Assembly (NCBI RefSeq): GCF_902168175.1
Contig: NZ_CABHOU010000026.1
Location: 1-48,277, forward strand
Reading direction: 5' to 3'
From: an uncultured Chitinophaga sp.
GTDB lineage: Bacteria; Bacteroidota; Bacteroidia; Chitinophagales; Chitinophagaceae
DNA length: 48,277 nucleotides
Positions within the stretch are counted from its first letter, which is position 1. Every line of letters starts with the position of its first letter. Positions 32,188-40,485 of the stretch are shown here, in pieces. The notes under the pieces were generated by a model. It saw only the letters and a program-made list of their open reading frames with translations. It was not told the DNA's origin and made no database searches. Position numbers and translations under genes: made by a program.

Positions 32188-33054
32188 TTATCTGAATACC
32201 AGTGCGGCCAGGCGTTGTGCCTCCAGCAAAGCCTCCGCGTTCAATTGCGGGGCCGTTTGCTTATTGCGGAAGAACTGTAGCAGGTTCTCAGTAGCAAGAT
32301 TGCCTACCAGCTCGTCCTTCGCCATCGGGCAACCGCCAATACCATTAATGGTACTGTCAAAGCGGCGGCAGCCTTCGTTATAAGCCGCAGCTACTTTTTC
32401 TTCCCAGTTGTGGGCGGCCGAGTGAAAATGCGCGCCAAATTCCACTTCGGGGTAAGCGGGTATAAGGGTGGAAAATAAATATTGAATGTTAGATGGTTCG
32501 GCTACGCCCACCGTATCGGCCAGCGAAATGATCTGGATATCCATAGCAGCCAGTTCATCTACCCACTTCAACGCAATTTCAGGACTATAAGGATCTTCGT
32601 ACGGATTACCGAAACCCATGGAAATATATACCACCAGCTGCATCCTGTTTTTGATACAGAGTTCCTGCATGGTTTGCACTTCCTCCAGCGACTCTGCCAT
32701 AGTTTTATTGGTATTACGCAGCTGGAAGGTTTCGGAAATAGAGAACGGAAAGCCCAGGTAACTGATTTTATCTACGCCTACTGCCACGGCTTCCTCCGCC
32801 CCGCGCACATTGGCCACAATGGCCAGCAGTTTGCTTTGGGTGTTGGAAATATCGAGGCTGGCCAGCACTTCCTTCGTATCCGCCATTTGCGGGATCGCTT
32901 TAGGGGATACGAAGCTGCCGAAATCGATCGTATCAAACCCAACTTTCAGCAGAGTTTGGAGATATTCCGTTTTCTGTGCTGTTGGTATCTGGTGATGCCA
33001 GCCCTGCATGGCATCGCGGGGGCATTCAATTAGTTTTACAACCGGTGCTGTCAT
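32188..33054 (-). CDS. Hydroxymethylglutaryl-CoA lyase-like enzyme
   Basis: The 288-residue TIM-barrel protein belongs to the HMGL/citramalate synthase group: ECPRDAMQGW at the start (the usual form is ECPRDGxQ), IDFGSFVSPKAIPQMAD, GAHFHSAAHNWEEKV with metal-binding histidines, and the loop GIGGCPMAKDELVGN with the catalytic cysteine. HMG-CoA lyase cleaves HMG-CoA to acetoacetate and acetyl-CoA at the end of leucine breakdown. RlmB and GSCFA genes lie on either side on the same strand. The call is firm for the family, good for the reaction. Confidence 0.88.
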   Translation of the reverse strand: MTAPVVKLIECPRDAMQGWHHQIPTAQKTEYLQTLLKVGFDTIDFGSFVSPKAIPQMADTKEVLASLDISNTQSKLLAIVANVRGAEEAVAVGVDKISYLGFPFSISETFQLRNTNKTMAESLEEVQTMQELCIKNRMQLVVYISMGFGNPYEDPYSPEIALKWVDELAAMDIQIISLADTVGVAEPSNIQYLFSTLIPAYPEVEFGAHFHSAAHNWEEKVAAAYNEGCRRFDSTINGIGGCPMAKDELVGNLATENLLQFFRNKQTAPQLNAEALLEAQRLAALVFR

Positions 33055-33094
33055 GATATAAAACCTTTTGATTTTGAGCCTTTAATCCATTCCG

Positions 33095-33928
33095 TTACGC
33101 GCCTGCAGCCAGTAAACGCTGCTTCATTGCCTCATAGAGAATAATGCCTGCCGCTACTGAAACGTTAAACGATTCGAAGCCGCCGGCCATGGGTATATTA
33201 AACACACCATCCGCTGCTTTTAACAACGCCGGGTATACGCCTTTATCTTCCGAGCCCATAATGATGGCAATAGGTTCCTGCCAGTTGGCATCGAACAACT
33301 TCTGTTCGGCCGTCATTTCACTCGCCACCACCCTAATACCATTGAGGTGCAGGGTGTCAACCGCCTTTAAAAGGCTGTTTACCCGGCAAACTGAAATACG
33401 TTCCAGTGCCCCGGCAGATGATTTCACCGCCTCCTCATTAAGTGCGGCAATACCTTTGTCGGGTATAATAATCGCCTGTGCGCCACAGCAAACCGCGCTG
33501 CGGGCAATGGCGCCAATGTTGCGCACGTCTGTAATACCGTCGAGAATAAGGAATAACGGGGTTTCACCGCTTTCAATTACGTGAGAGATCACATCCTGCA
33601 GGTCGAGGTAGCTAACTTTGGCCGTGATGGCGATAATACCCTGGTGAGTAACCTGGGTCAAGCTGTCGAGCTTTTCTGCAGGTACGAGGTTAATAGGCAC
33701 CTGTTTACCCATGGCCAGGTTGCGTATTTCGGTCATAATTTCACCGCCTGCGTTGCGCAGCATAAAAATACGCTCGATGGCCTTACCGGCATTCAGTGCT
33801 TCCATTACAGGCTGGCGGCCGATAATCAGCGACGATTGTTTCGGCTTTGGCGCCTGTGGTTTACGCGGAAAACTTCCGCCTCCTACCCTCTTTTCGCCTT
33901 TGAAAGGCTTAAATTTTCTTTGATCCAT
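33095..33928 (-). CDS. rlmB: 23S rRNA 2'-O-methyltransferase RlmB-like (SpoU family)
   Basis: The 277-residue protein has a basic N-terminal extension (KFKPFKGEKRVGGGSFPRK), a substrate-binding domain (IIGRQPVMEALNAGKAIERI) and a SpoU knotted methyltransferase domain (LILDGITDVRNIGAIARSA; IIMGSEDKGVYPALLKAAD; NIPMAGGFESFNVSVAAGI). RlmB methylates the ribose of G2251 in 23S rRNA; TrmH-type tRNA enzymes share these motifs, but the N-terminal domain favours RlmB. Next upstream is the NUDIX gene at 25 bases. Confidence 0.9.
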   Translation of the reverse strand: MDQRKFKPFKGEKRVGGGSFPRKPQAPKPKQSSLIIGRQPVMEALNAGKAIERIFMLRNAGGEIMTEIRNLAMGKQVPINLVPAEKLDSLTQVTHQGIIAITAKVSYLDLQDVISHVIESGETPLFLILDGITDVRNIGAIARSAVCCGAQAIIIPDKGIAALNEEAVKSSAGALERISVCRVNSLLKAVDTLHLNGIRVVASEMTAEQKLFDANWQEPIAIIMGSEDKGVYPALLKAADGVFNIPMAGGFESFNVSVAAGIILYEAMKQRLLAAGA

Positions 33929-33953
33929 TGCCGCAAAGATAGGAAAACTATCT

Positions 33954-34514
33954 TCAGCCTAGTTCCCCCTCCAGCATCATCAGCCGGATCTTTTGGATAG
34001 CTGCTACGGAAATGGAATCGGTGATCTTGTATTCTTTCACCATCTGGTAAGCTTCTTCGAACGGCAGTTTCTTAATGGAAAGGTCTTCTGTTTCCTCCGG
34101 CATGGGCGCATGTTGCTCCAGGTCCCAGGCCAGGAACACGATGGCTATTTCGTCGCTTACCGAGTTGGAAAGGTGCATCTGTAAAATGGGTTTCCACCGG
34201 CGGGCTACCAGTCCGGTTTCTTCCAGCAGCTCTCTTTTGGCGGTATCGAGCGGTTCTTCATCGAACGGGCCACCGCCTTCGGGAATTTCCCAACTGTAGG
34301 CTTCCAGGGGAAAACGATACTGGCCTACCAGGTATGTGTTCATCTCATCATCGAGCGCTATTACCCCAATGGCCAGGTTTTTATAACTCACCACCCCGTA
34401 AACACCAGGGCCGCCCGCCGGGTTCAGCACCTGGTGTTCGGTAACGGTAATCCATTTATTGTCGTACTTCACCTCCTGCGAGAGGGTGGTCCATGGGTTT
34501 TGCGTTGGTTCCAT
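33954..34514 (-). CDS. NUDIX hydrolase, ADP-ribose pyrophosphatase-like
   Basis: The 186-residue enzyme contains a full Nudix box (G..... E.......REL.EETGL; GGGPFDEEPLDTAKRELLEE, then TGLV) and the wording VGQYRFPLEAYSWEIPEGG typical of ADP-ribose/ADP-sugar pyrophosphatases. It should hydrolyse ADP-ribose or similar nucleotides with magnesium. I start it at the ATG at 34514 (MEPTQNPW), since the upstream extension lacks conserved features. It is the first gene of a run with rlmB. Confidence 0.9.
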   Translation of the reverse strand: MEPTQNPWTTLSQEVKYDNKWITVTEHQVLNPAGGPGVYGVVSYKNLAIGVIALDDEMNTYLVGQYRFPLEAYSWEIPEGGGPFDEEPLDTAKRELLEETGLVARRWKPILQMHLSNSVSDEIAIVFLAWDLEQHAPMPEETEDLSIKKLPFEEAYQMVKEYKITDSISVAAIQKIRLMMLEGELG

Positions 34515-34551
34515 TGGCTTATAACTTGTGAGCCGCGAAAATAAGCAAAAC

Positions 34552-34575
34552 AAAGGCGCTTTAAAAAGCGCCTTT
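34552..34575 (-). terminator. Terminator after the GNAT-DinB gene
   Basis: aaaggcgcttt / aaagcgccttt; on the minus strand it is followed by gttttgc. It lies 34 bases past the GNAT-DinB stop. Confidence 0.65.
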
Positions 34576-34608
34576 TCTGATTTGCATCCAAAATCTATGT
34601 TGTATAGA

Positions 34609-35544
34609 TTAATACCTTACTTCTGCCGGAACGATCTGCGCCAGGTGATGTTCCAGGTGCGCGAGATAATCCTCGGCCAGGAACTGCAGGGTAACCGGCG
34701 CATAATCGCCTACACTTACGATGTGGGCCAGCGACTCGTCGCGGATGAGTTCCAGCACCCGGGCAATATTATTATTGACACCCTGCCACAGTGCAATCAG
34801 CACTTTCCAATCCGCATCCTGGTAATGTTGCACTGACACCCAACAGTCCTGCTGATACGCTGGCGTTTCCAAAAAGGCAGCCTGTTGCGCGCGAATGAAA
34901 CGTGCGTGGTTATTAAAAGCGGAGTCGATCAGGTGACCGAGTTCCTCTTTACGGCTCCATTTATCAGGAGCGCGCTTTTCCGTCGCCTCTTTTTCCGTAA
35001 ACAATTTCATTTTTTCGGCAGATGCAGCTACTACGCGTTTGATATCGCCCGCCACCTGCTTTAACCCGGGTGGTTGCAGCGGAATCTCCATCTGTATATT
35101 ACAGCGCTCATAAACACCCGGATCAACCGGCACCTCGATAAAACCGTAGTTACGGTACATCTGTATCGCCACCGCCTGAACAGTATTGGAGTACAACACC
35201 ATCTTTGTATAACCCTGTAACCTGGCGCGTTCTATAATTTCCACCATCAGCAAATGCCCCAGTCCATACCCGCGAAATGCAGGATCTACACCCAGTTTGG
35301 TCATCTCTACTGTGTTATCGTCCTGCTTACGCAGGGCTACCGTTCCCGCTATCTTATCCTTCACCGCCACAAAAATGATATCGCCGCCTTTGGACAAAAT
35401 ATGTTCTTCAGGATGTTGCAATACCGCAATATCCCCATCTTCCATCTTAAACTTTTCCTCTATCCATTGCCTGTTTATACTTTCGAAGTACTGTTTGTAC
35501 TGCGGATGCCAAGAAAGGACGCGAACATCATTAACTGTGCTCAT
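34609..35544 (-). CDS. GNAT acetyltransferase fused to a DinB-like domain
   Basis: The 311-residue protein has two parts. Residues 1 to about 155 are a GNAT N-acetyltransferase (MTKLGVDPAFRGYGLGHLLM with the acetyl-CoA loop RGYGLG; AVAIQMYRNYGFIEV). Residues about 165-311 are a DinB/YfiT-like four-helix domain with candidate metal histidines (ELGHLIDSAFNNHARF; EDYLAHLEHHLAQI). DinB-family proteins include metal-dependent thiol transferases; joined to an acetyltransferase it might act on a small thiol or amine such as a drug. The start overlaps the EamA gene end by 14 bases. The pairing is unusual; each domain is clear but the joint function is inference. Confidence 0.85.
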   Translation of the reverse strand: MSTVNDVRVLSWHPQYKQYFESINRQWIEEKFKMEDGDIAVLQHPEEHILSKGGDIIFVAVKDKIAGTVALRKQDDNTVEMTKLGVDPAFRGYGLGHLLMVEIIERARLQGYTKMVLYSNTVQAVAIQMYRNYGFIEVPVDPGVYERCNIQMEIPLQPPGLKQVAGDIKRVVAASAEKMKLFTEKEATEKRAPDKWSRKEELGHLIDSAFNNHARFIRAQQAAFLETPAYQQDCWVSVQHYQDADWKVLIALWQGVNNNIARVLELIRDESLAHIVSVGDYAPVTLQFLAEDYLAHLEHHLAQIVPAEVRY

Positions 35545-36472
35545 AAATATTAATTTTTACTTTTGCTTTTGCTTCTTCCTTTGCTTTATTAAACGACCTG
35601 TTAACCAGGTAAACACCCAGGAGTATCACCATACTAAACAGCGCTGTATTCCAGTTTAACTTTTCGTGAAACCACAACCACCCGAGCAGCAGTGCTACAA
35701 CGGGATTGATGTAAGCGTACACCGACACCAGTGATGGCGGCAGGCGGTTCAACGCAAATATATAGGAAGAATAACCTACGATAGATCCGAAGAAGATCAG
35801 GTACAGCAGGCTCCCCCACAGTTCGGCTGTAAAATTGGAAGCGCTGATATGTTCGCCCATTAACACGGTGATCAACAGCATCACCACACCACTGAACACC
35901 ATCTGGTAACCCGCGCCGTATAACGGGTTAATATCCATGGCCCATTTCGCGGTCAGCACCGAACCCAGGCCCCATAATACACAAGCCACCATAATTAATA
36001 TAATGCCGAAACGGAACTCAGGGTTCATGAGTTCTGCAAAATAGTCGTAGAAAATACCAGCCACACCTGCAAACCCCAATAGTATTCCTATAATCAGTTG
36101 CCAGGAGAATTTACTACGTGCTACCAGGAAAAAACTGAAAATGGTGATCCATATAGGAACAGTGGCACCGATGATAGCACCGAGACCACTGGGTATATAA
36201 TGCATGGCCCAGGTCATCAAACCGTTGCTGCCGCAAAGCATCAGGGTGCCGATGATAAAGAGCCGGCCTAATGTTTGTTTATCAGGCACTTTATAACCGC
36301 GCGACAGGAAGAAACCTGCCATCAATATACCAGCCACCGTTTGCCGGATACCAGCCAGCGAAATACCGTGCATATATTGCACGCCAATGCGGGCGGCCAG
36401 GTAAGTGGTTCCCCAAAATATACTTACCAGTGCAAGCGCGGTATAGGCAGCAGCATTCGACTTTTGTTTCAT
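35531..36472 (-). CDS. EamA/DMT-family transporter
   Basis: The 313-residue membrane protein has ten expected helices in two EamA repeats (ALALVSIFWGTTYLAARIG; GIILIMVACVLWGLGSVLTA; LLGWLWFHEKLNW). Such carriers export metabolites or amino acids. I chose the ATG at 36472 (MKQKSN), just before the first helix; the frame is open for 70 codons more but that part looks non-coding. It overlaps the GNAT-DinB gene, so transporter and acetyltransferase are likely made together. Confidence 0.9.
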   Translation of the reverse strand: MKQKSNAAAYTALALVSIFWGTTYLAARIGVQYMHGISLAGIRQTVAGILMAGFFLSRGYKVPDKQTLGRLFIIGTLMLCGSNGLMTWAMHYIPSGLGAIIGATVPIWITIFSFFLVARSKFSWQLIIGILLGFAGVAGIFYDYFAELMNPEFRFGIILIMVACVLWGLGSVLTAKWAMDINPLYGAGYQMVFSGVVMLLITVLMGEHISASNFTAELWGSLLYLIFFGSIVGYSSYIFALNRLPPSLVSVYAYINPVVALLLGWLWFHEKLNWNTALFSMVILLGVYLVNRSFNKAKEEAKAKVKINIYEHS

Positions 36473-36826
36473 CTTCCACAGCGGATTTAAGGCGTATCTG
36501 TTCGCCCGTATGAATTGGCGAAAAAAGCAACCTGGTTTATAATCAGTCAAACATGTGAAAACGATGGGTCGATACAGCTTTAGCTTCTCTTTGAGGTCAT
36601 AGCAGGTAGTGCGCAGGCAATGCTTATCACATAACGGATGCGTGGAGTGGCCTAAGAAAAAGCGCAATGGGTGGATACCCATCGCCCTGGCTTAAATCAA
36701 CCTAATATCTTTTCAACCTGTAACCTGTCAACGGCCTAACAATTACCGTTCGATTACGGGTACAAAATTCTTACAAAAAACAGTAACAAAACAGATTCAG
36801 TTTTGAAAACTTTGACCATATCAGAT
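36473..36826. other. Intergenic region upstream of the EamA gene
   Basis: About 350 bases without a supported gene. It should contain the promoter of the EamA/GNAT-DinB operon and the end of the ogt transcript. A small palindrome gttttgaaaac lies near 36800. Nothing else is recognised. Confidence 0.5.
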
Positions 36827-37354
36827 TTAAAACAGCGTCAGCGAACCGTGTTTTACTTTATGTTCATGCTCCAGCAGCCACTTCTTCCTCCAAAGGCCAC
36901 CAGCATAGCCTGTAAGGCTTCCGTTACTCCCTATTACCCGGTGGCAGGGCACGATGATCGCAATCTGGTTCCGTCCGTTTGTCGTACCTACCGCCCGGAT
37001 GCTTTTGGGGTTGCCAATACGGTTGGCCAGCTGCTGGTAACTGATGGTAATAGCATACGGAATAACGCATAACTGCGACCATACCGTTTGCTGAAATTCG
37101 GTACCCGACTGACTGATGGGCAGTTCAAAACCGAGTCGTTTACCTGCAAAATACTCTTCCAGCTGCCTGGCGCAGTCAAGCAGTACCTGCGGCGGCGATG
37201 GATCTGATATGCCCATTTGTTCGCGGAAGTTTACCCCGCTTACAAACTGGTCGTCGCCTTTAATTTCAAGCGGACCAACGGGCGTGTCGATATACAGCAG
37301 GCGCTCATTTAGTATAGAGAGAGCGCCAGAGGTAGAAGGTTGCATAAGCAGCAT
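36827..37354 (-). CDS. ogt: Methylated-DNA-protein-cysteine methyltransferase (Ogt)
   Basis: The 175-residue protein repairs O6-methylguanine by transfer of the methyl group to its own Cys137 in IIVPCHRVIG. Other family motifs are GTEFQQTVWSQLCVIPYAIT, SYQQLANRIGNPKSIRAVG and GYAGGLWRKKWLLEHE. The protein contains no Ada regulatory domain. It is the last gene of a three-gene operon and its first 50 bases overlap the end of alkA in another frame. The start is the ATG at 37354, with a second ATG at 37345. Confidence 0.93.
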   Translation of the reverse strand: MLLMQPSTSGALSILNERLLYIDTPVGPLEIKGDDQFVSGVNFREQMGISDPSPPQVLLDCARQLEEYFAGKRLGFELPISQSGTEFQQTVWSQLCVIPYAITISYQQLANRIGNPKSIRAVGTTNGRNQIAIIVPCHRVIGSNGSLTGYAGGLWRKKWLLEHEHKVKHGSLTLF

Positions 37355-38183
37355 TATTTTTCCAGTGAGCAGTATATTCTTTTACATCTGATATGGCTGG
37401 TTTAACCGGCAACTGCATCCTGTTTTTCAGGGCGTTGTGCAGGCCGGCGTCTTCCAGTGGCAATGCCTGGGGGAAGCGGGCGTACTTCATTAGTACATAG
37501 TTGGCCGACCAGTTGCCGATACCTTTCAGCGATATCAACTTTTCAAGCGCTTCTTCATAATCCATTTGCAACAACGTTTCGGCAGTCAGATGTCCCTCTG
37601 CCATTTGCTGTGCCACATGCAGGATATAAGCCGTTTTACCTTTGGAAAACTGCATTTCCAGCAGCTTTTCCGGCGGCACTACCGCTAATACCTCCGGTGG
37701 TGGATATAAATAGTAAGGATGCCCATCTATCAATGTTTCGTAACCAAAAGCCTGTACCAGCCGCTGTTTCAATGTATAAGCAAAAGCCAGGTTGATTTGC
37801 TGGCCGGTGATCGTCCAGGTAAGCGACTCGAACAAGTCGGGGATGCCGATAAGGCGCAGGCCTTTGTACTCGCTCACGAGTGGGCCCAGTATGTGATCGT
37901 CGGCCGCGAAGCGATAGAAACTTTCCATGTTACCATCGAGGTGTAACCAGCGGGTGATATAAGCTGTAACGGCGGCTTCGTTTACCGGGGCGTTTGGTTG
38001 CACCTGTATCTCCCCGTTCTTGTAACTGATATCTAATAATACAGGAGTAACGCCATCGGCGAACAGCTTGTATAAATGCCCCTCCTCTACCCTGTGCATG
38101 CACTCGCGCGGCGAGCGGTTAAGGAACAACAGGCATTCATCGAAGCTGAAGCGCGATTTATCTTTTACCGGGATCCGGATCAT
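37305..38183 (-). CDS. alkA: DNA-3-methyladenine glycosylase II (AlkA)
   Basis: The 292-residue enzyme excises alkylated bases. It has the AlkA N-terminal domain, then an HhH-GPD domain: ITGQQINLAFAYTLKQRLVQ, the helix-hairpin-helix LISLKGIGNWSANYVLMK and the catalytic aspartate region ALPLEDAGLHNAL. It starts in a four-base overlap (ATGA) with the upstream ArsR-Ada regulator and overlaps ogt by 50 bases, so the three are a tightly packed operon. The E. coli alkA gene is controlled by Ada; here the neighbour provides the Ada zinc domain. Confidence 0.93.
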   Translation of the reverse strand: MIRIPVKDKSRFSFDECLLFLNRSPRECMHRVEEGHLYKLFADGVTPVLLDISYKNGEIQVQPNAPVNEAAVTAYITRWLHLDGNMESFYRFAADDHILGPLVSEYKGLRLIGIPDLFESLTWTITGQQINLAFAYTLKQRLVQAFGYETLIDGHPYYLYPPPEVLAVVPPEKLLEMQFSKGKTAYILHVAQQMAEGHLTAETLLQMDYEEALEKLISLKGIGNWSANYVLMKYARFPQALPLEDAGLHNALKNRMQLPVKPAISDVKEYTAHWKNNAAYATFYLWRSLYTK

Positions 38184-38710
38184 GGTTTACATCGTTTGCA
38201 GGCACGGAAACCGTTCTTTTCGGCATCGTCGCGCTGGAGGTAAAAAATTACGTTATCGGGACGTGGATTGGCAGAACAGGATGGTTTGCAGAAGATGCCC
38301 GTCGTTTTTACCGCGTTGTAAAACAGCCCGTCGAAGTCTTTGTCCTTGCTCAACATAGCCTGCAACATCACCGGGTAAGTAAGCGCCTCCCCTTTGCGGT
38401 AGCCCGTTTTTTCCAGGAACACACCGTGGTCGTTTCGCAGTGAAGAGCGGTCGATGTCGAGGTATTCCTGCAGCCATTCCTTAAGTTCGTAAAAAGCTTT
38501 GCGGTTCAGGTAACCGTAACGCTCACGGCCAGCCTGGTAAATCTTTATCCAGCCCGCGTCTTCCAGTACACCCAGGTGTTTACTTACCGCCTGGCGGGTA
38601 ATATGTGCGAAGTGTTCGTTGATCTGGTTTACGTTCAGGGGCTGGCGGGCCAGCAATTCAAGAATTTGCCGGCGCACCGGGTCTGATATGCCTTTAAATA
38701 ACTCATCCAT
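38180..38710 (-). CDS. ArsR-type regulator fused to Ada zinc (methyl-phosphotriester) domain
   Basis: The 176-residue protein begins with an ArsR winged helix (DPVRRQILELLARQPLNVNQ; ITRQAVSKHLGVLEDAGWIK) and ends in the zinc-binding N-terminal domain of Ada: KTTGIFCKPSCSANPRPDNV followed by FRACKRCKP, with all four cysteines. In Ada the first of them takes a methyl group from a DNA phosphotriester and this turns Ada into an activator. In this protein the domain is C-terminal and the DNA-binding head is ArsR, not AraC, so it is a different construction of the same sensor. I chose the ATG at 38710; a TTG at 38719 lies inside an operator. It heads the alkA-ogt operon and is probably autoregulated through the palindromes at 38716 and 38743. 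Confidence 0.9.
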   Translation of the reverse strand: MDELFKGISDPVRRQILELLARQPLNVNQINEHFAHITRQAVSKHLGVLEDAGWIKIYQAGRERYGYLNRKAFYELKEWLQEYLDIDRSSLRNDHGVFLEKTGYRKGEALTYPVMLQAMLSKDKDFDGLFYNAVKTTGIFCKPSCSANPRPDNVIFYLQRDDAEKNGFRACKRCKP

Positions 38711-38715
38711 AATCT

Positions 38716-38731
38716 GCAACTTTTGAGTTGC
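38716..38731. promoter_or_regulatory. Palindromic operator 1 of the ArsR-Ada regulator
   Basis: gcaacttttgagttgc is a 16-bp inverted repeat five bases before the ArsR-Ada start codon, near the expected transcription start. It matches operator 2 at 14 of 16 positions. Confidence 0.65.
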
Positions 38732-38732
38732 T

Positions 38733-38763
38733 CGAAATTAGTGCAATTTTTCAGTTGCGCAAA
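38733..38763 (-). promoter_or_regulatory. Promoter of the ArsR-Ada/alkA/ogt operon
   Basis: On the minus strand TTTG (38763-38760) and TAATTTCG (38740-38733, one base off TAnnTTTG) are separated by 19 bases, the spacing of Bacteroidota -33/-7 promoters. Operator 2 lies between the two boxes and operator 1 just downstream. Confidence 0.55.
38743..38758. promoter_or_regulatory. Palindromic operator 2 of the ArsR-Ada regulator
   Basis: gcaatttttcagttgc repeats operator 1 with two differences; the two copies are 27 bp apart. It sits between the -33 and -7 boxes of the regulator promoter. Confidence 0.6.
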
Positions 38764-38782
38764 TTAAAATTCAGAATTGGTG

Positions 38783-38790
38783 TACTTTTG
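38783..38790 (+). promoter_or_regulatory. -7 box of the MocR-type gene
   Basis: tacttttg fits TAnnTTTG exactly and lies 28 bases before the MocR start at 38819. A ttg at 38755-38757, inside operator 2, could be its -33 element. Confidence 0.55.
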
Positions 38791-38818
38791 ACCTGCACCG
38801 TGATAAATCGCTCCTCTT

Positions 38819-40258
38819 ATGGCAGATCATCTTTACCAGCAGGTGGCAGACCGCATCGAACAACTTATAGAGAAAGAAGTAATTAAAATAGGCGACAAAC
38901 TGCCATCTGTACGCACGCTCAGCAAGGAACAAGGTATTAGTTTAAGCACCGCCTTCCAGGCGTATTATCACCTGGAACGTAAAGGCCTGATAGAACCGCG
39001 GCCGAAATCGGGTTATTATGCGCGCTTTTCGCCGCGCAAACTGCCCGACATGCCCAAGACCTGCGCACCGGTAAAAAAGGTGGCCGATGTAAGTGTGAGT
39101 GAAATGATCACGCAGGTGTTTTACGACATGCCCGACGACCGCATCCTGCGTTTTTCGCTGGCAGCTCCGCCCGACAGCATACTCCCAGGTGCGAGGTTGA
39201 GTAAAGCCATGATACATGCCATACGTACGCTGCCGGGCGGAGGTATCAACTACGAAAGTTTGCAGGGCAACATCGATCTGCGCAGGCAAATTGCCCGTAT
39301 GAGCCTTCACTGGGGCGGCACACTTACCGAAGAGGATGTAGTGACCACCACCGGTTGTATGGATGCGTTAACCCTCTGCCTGTCGGCCGTTACCGAACCG
39401 GGAGATGTGATCGCGCTGGAAAGTCCGGCTTACTGCGGGGCATTCCAGTTAGCGGAAAGTTTGGGATTAAAAGTATTGGAAGTACCTACCAACCCCGTGT
39501 GCGGCGTAGATCTTAAATACCTTGAACAGGCCATCCCCCGCTTTAAGATCAAAGCCTGCCTGTTCGTAACGAACTTTAACAACCCGCTGGGCTCCCTGAT
39601 GCCTGATGAAAACAAACGGGAGCTGGTGCGCATCGTTAATAAATACGATATAGCTTTGATAGAGGATGATATTTACGGCGACCTCTATTTCGGGAAACAA
39701 CGCCCTACTACCTGCAAAACTTACGATACCAACGGCAACGTGCTGCTCTGTAATTCCTTCTCAAAATCGCTGGCCCCCGGTTACCGTGTTGGTTGGACGG
39801 TGCCAGGCAGGTACAAAGAGAAAGTACTGCGTCTTAAACTGAATCACTCTATTTCCTCTGCCACCTTACCGCAGGCGGCGGTTGCACACTTCCTGGAGAA
39901 CGGCCGTTACGAACACCACCTGCGTAAAATGCGGAAGATGCTGCACATGCAATGCCTGCGTTACATGCAGGCCATTACCGAATACTTCCCCGAGGACACT
40001 TGTGTAACCAGGCCACAGGGTGGTTTTGTGCTGTGGCTGGAACTGAACCCGCGTATTAACACGTTTGAGTTATACGAACAGGCATTAAAGAGAAAGATAT
40101 CCATTGCGCCGGGCAGAATTTTCACTTTACAGGAACGTTATGGTAATTGCCTTCGCATTAGTTACAGTCATCCGTGGAGTAAAAGGATAGATGATGGATT
40201 GAAAACGTTGGGAAAATTGCTGACGAGTATGTTAAAGGAGGCGGAGGCCGCTAATTAA
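38819..40258 (+). CDS. MocR/PdxR-type regulator (GntR HTH plus aminotransferase domain)
   Basis: The 479-residue protein joins a GntR winged helix (LYQQVADRIEQLIEKEVIKI; LPSVRTLSKEQGISLSTAFQAY) to a fold-type I aminotransferase domain with VALESPAYCG-like cofactor regions, ALIEDDIYGDLYFG and the PLP lysine Lys316 in SFSKSLAPGYRVGW. MocR-type proteins use PLP or an amino acid adduct as effector and often control vitamin B6, GABA or ectoine genes, or an adjacent divergent gene. It is transcribed divergently from the ArsR-Ada operon over a 108-base gap that contains both operators, so cross-control is possible. No B6 gene is nearby, so the regulated pathway is unknown. Confidence 0.9.
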   Translation: MADHLYQQVADRIEQLIEKEVIKIGDKLPSVRTLSKEQGISLSTAFQAYYHLERKGLIEPRPKSGYYARFSPRKLPDMPKTCAPVKKVADVSVSEMITQVFYDMPDDRILRFSLAAPPDSILPGARLSKAMIHAIRTLPGGGINYESLQGNIDLRRQIARMSLHWGGTLTEEDVVTTTGCMDALTLCLSAVTEPGDVIALESPAYCGAFQLAESLGLKVLEVPTNPVCGVDLKYLEQAIPRFKIKACLFVTNFNNPLGSLMPDENKRELVRIVNKYDIALIEDDIYGDLYFGKQRPTTCKTYDTNGNVLLCNSFSKSLAPGYRVGWTVPGRYKEKVLRLKLNHSISSATLPQAAVAHFLENGRYEHHLRKMRKMLHMQCLRYMQAITEYFPEDTCVTRPQGGFVLWLELNPRINTFELYEQALKRKISIAPGRIFTLQERYGNCLRISYSHPWSKRIDDGLKTLGKLLTSMLKEAEAAN

Positions 40259-40352
40259 TGAGTGGCTGATGTTGTTCCTGCAATAGGTATCGGACGGTGT
40301 AAATACCGCTGAGATGGAAAAGAAAAAAGTTGCCCGGTAGCATTTCTGTCGC

Positions 40353-40377
40353 TGAAGGGAGTGACACAACGGCGGCT
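40353..40377. repeat. 25-bp dispersed repeat, copy 2, intergenic
   Basis: Reverse complement of 23336-23360, perfect over 25 bp and similar for several bases beyond. Read on the + strand it would encode EGSDTTAAQ and a stop, paralleling the end of bioF, but no gene leads into it. Confidence 0.65.
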
Positions 40378-40422
40378 CAATAGTACCCCGAAAGCTTGTC
40401 CCAGCCTATGTTTCAGAAACAC

Positions 40423-40455
40423 AAAAGCCGTTTCGCTTTGAACGAAACGGCTTTT
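40423..40455. terminator. Terminator between convergent MocR and small membrane protein genes
   Basis: aaaagccgtttcg / cgaaacggctttt, a 13-bp stem with a seven-base loop. T and A tracts on both sides allow action in both directions. Confidence 0.85.
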
Positions 40456-40485
40456 GGTGAAAATGGGTTAGTAAGTAAAAAAGTT

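Noticed and set aside
35531..36682. Longer EamA protein with a 70-residue N-terminal extension
   Set aside because: The extension is rich in Cys, His and Arg, unlike a transporter N-terminus, and the ATG at 36472 directly precedes the first membrane helix.
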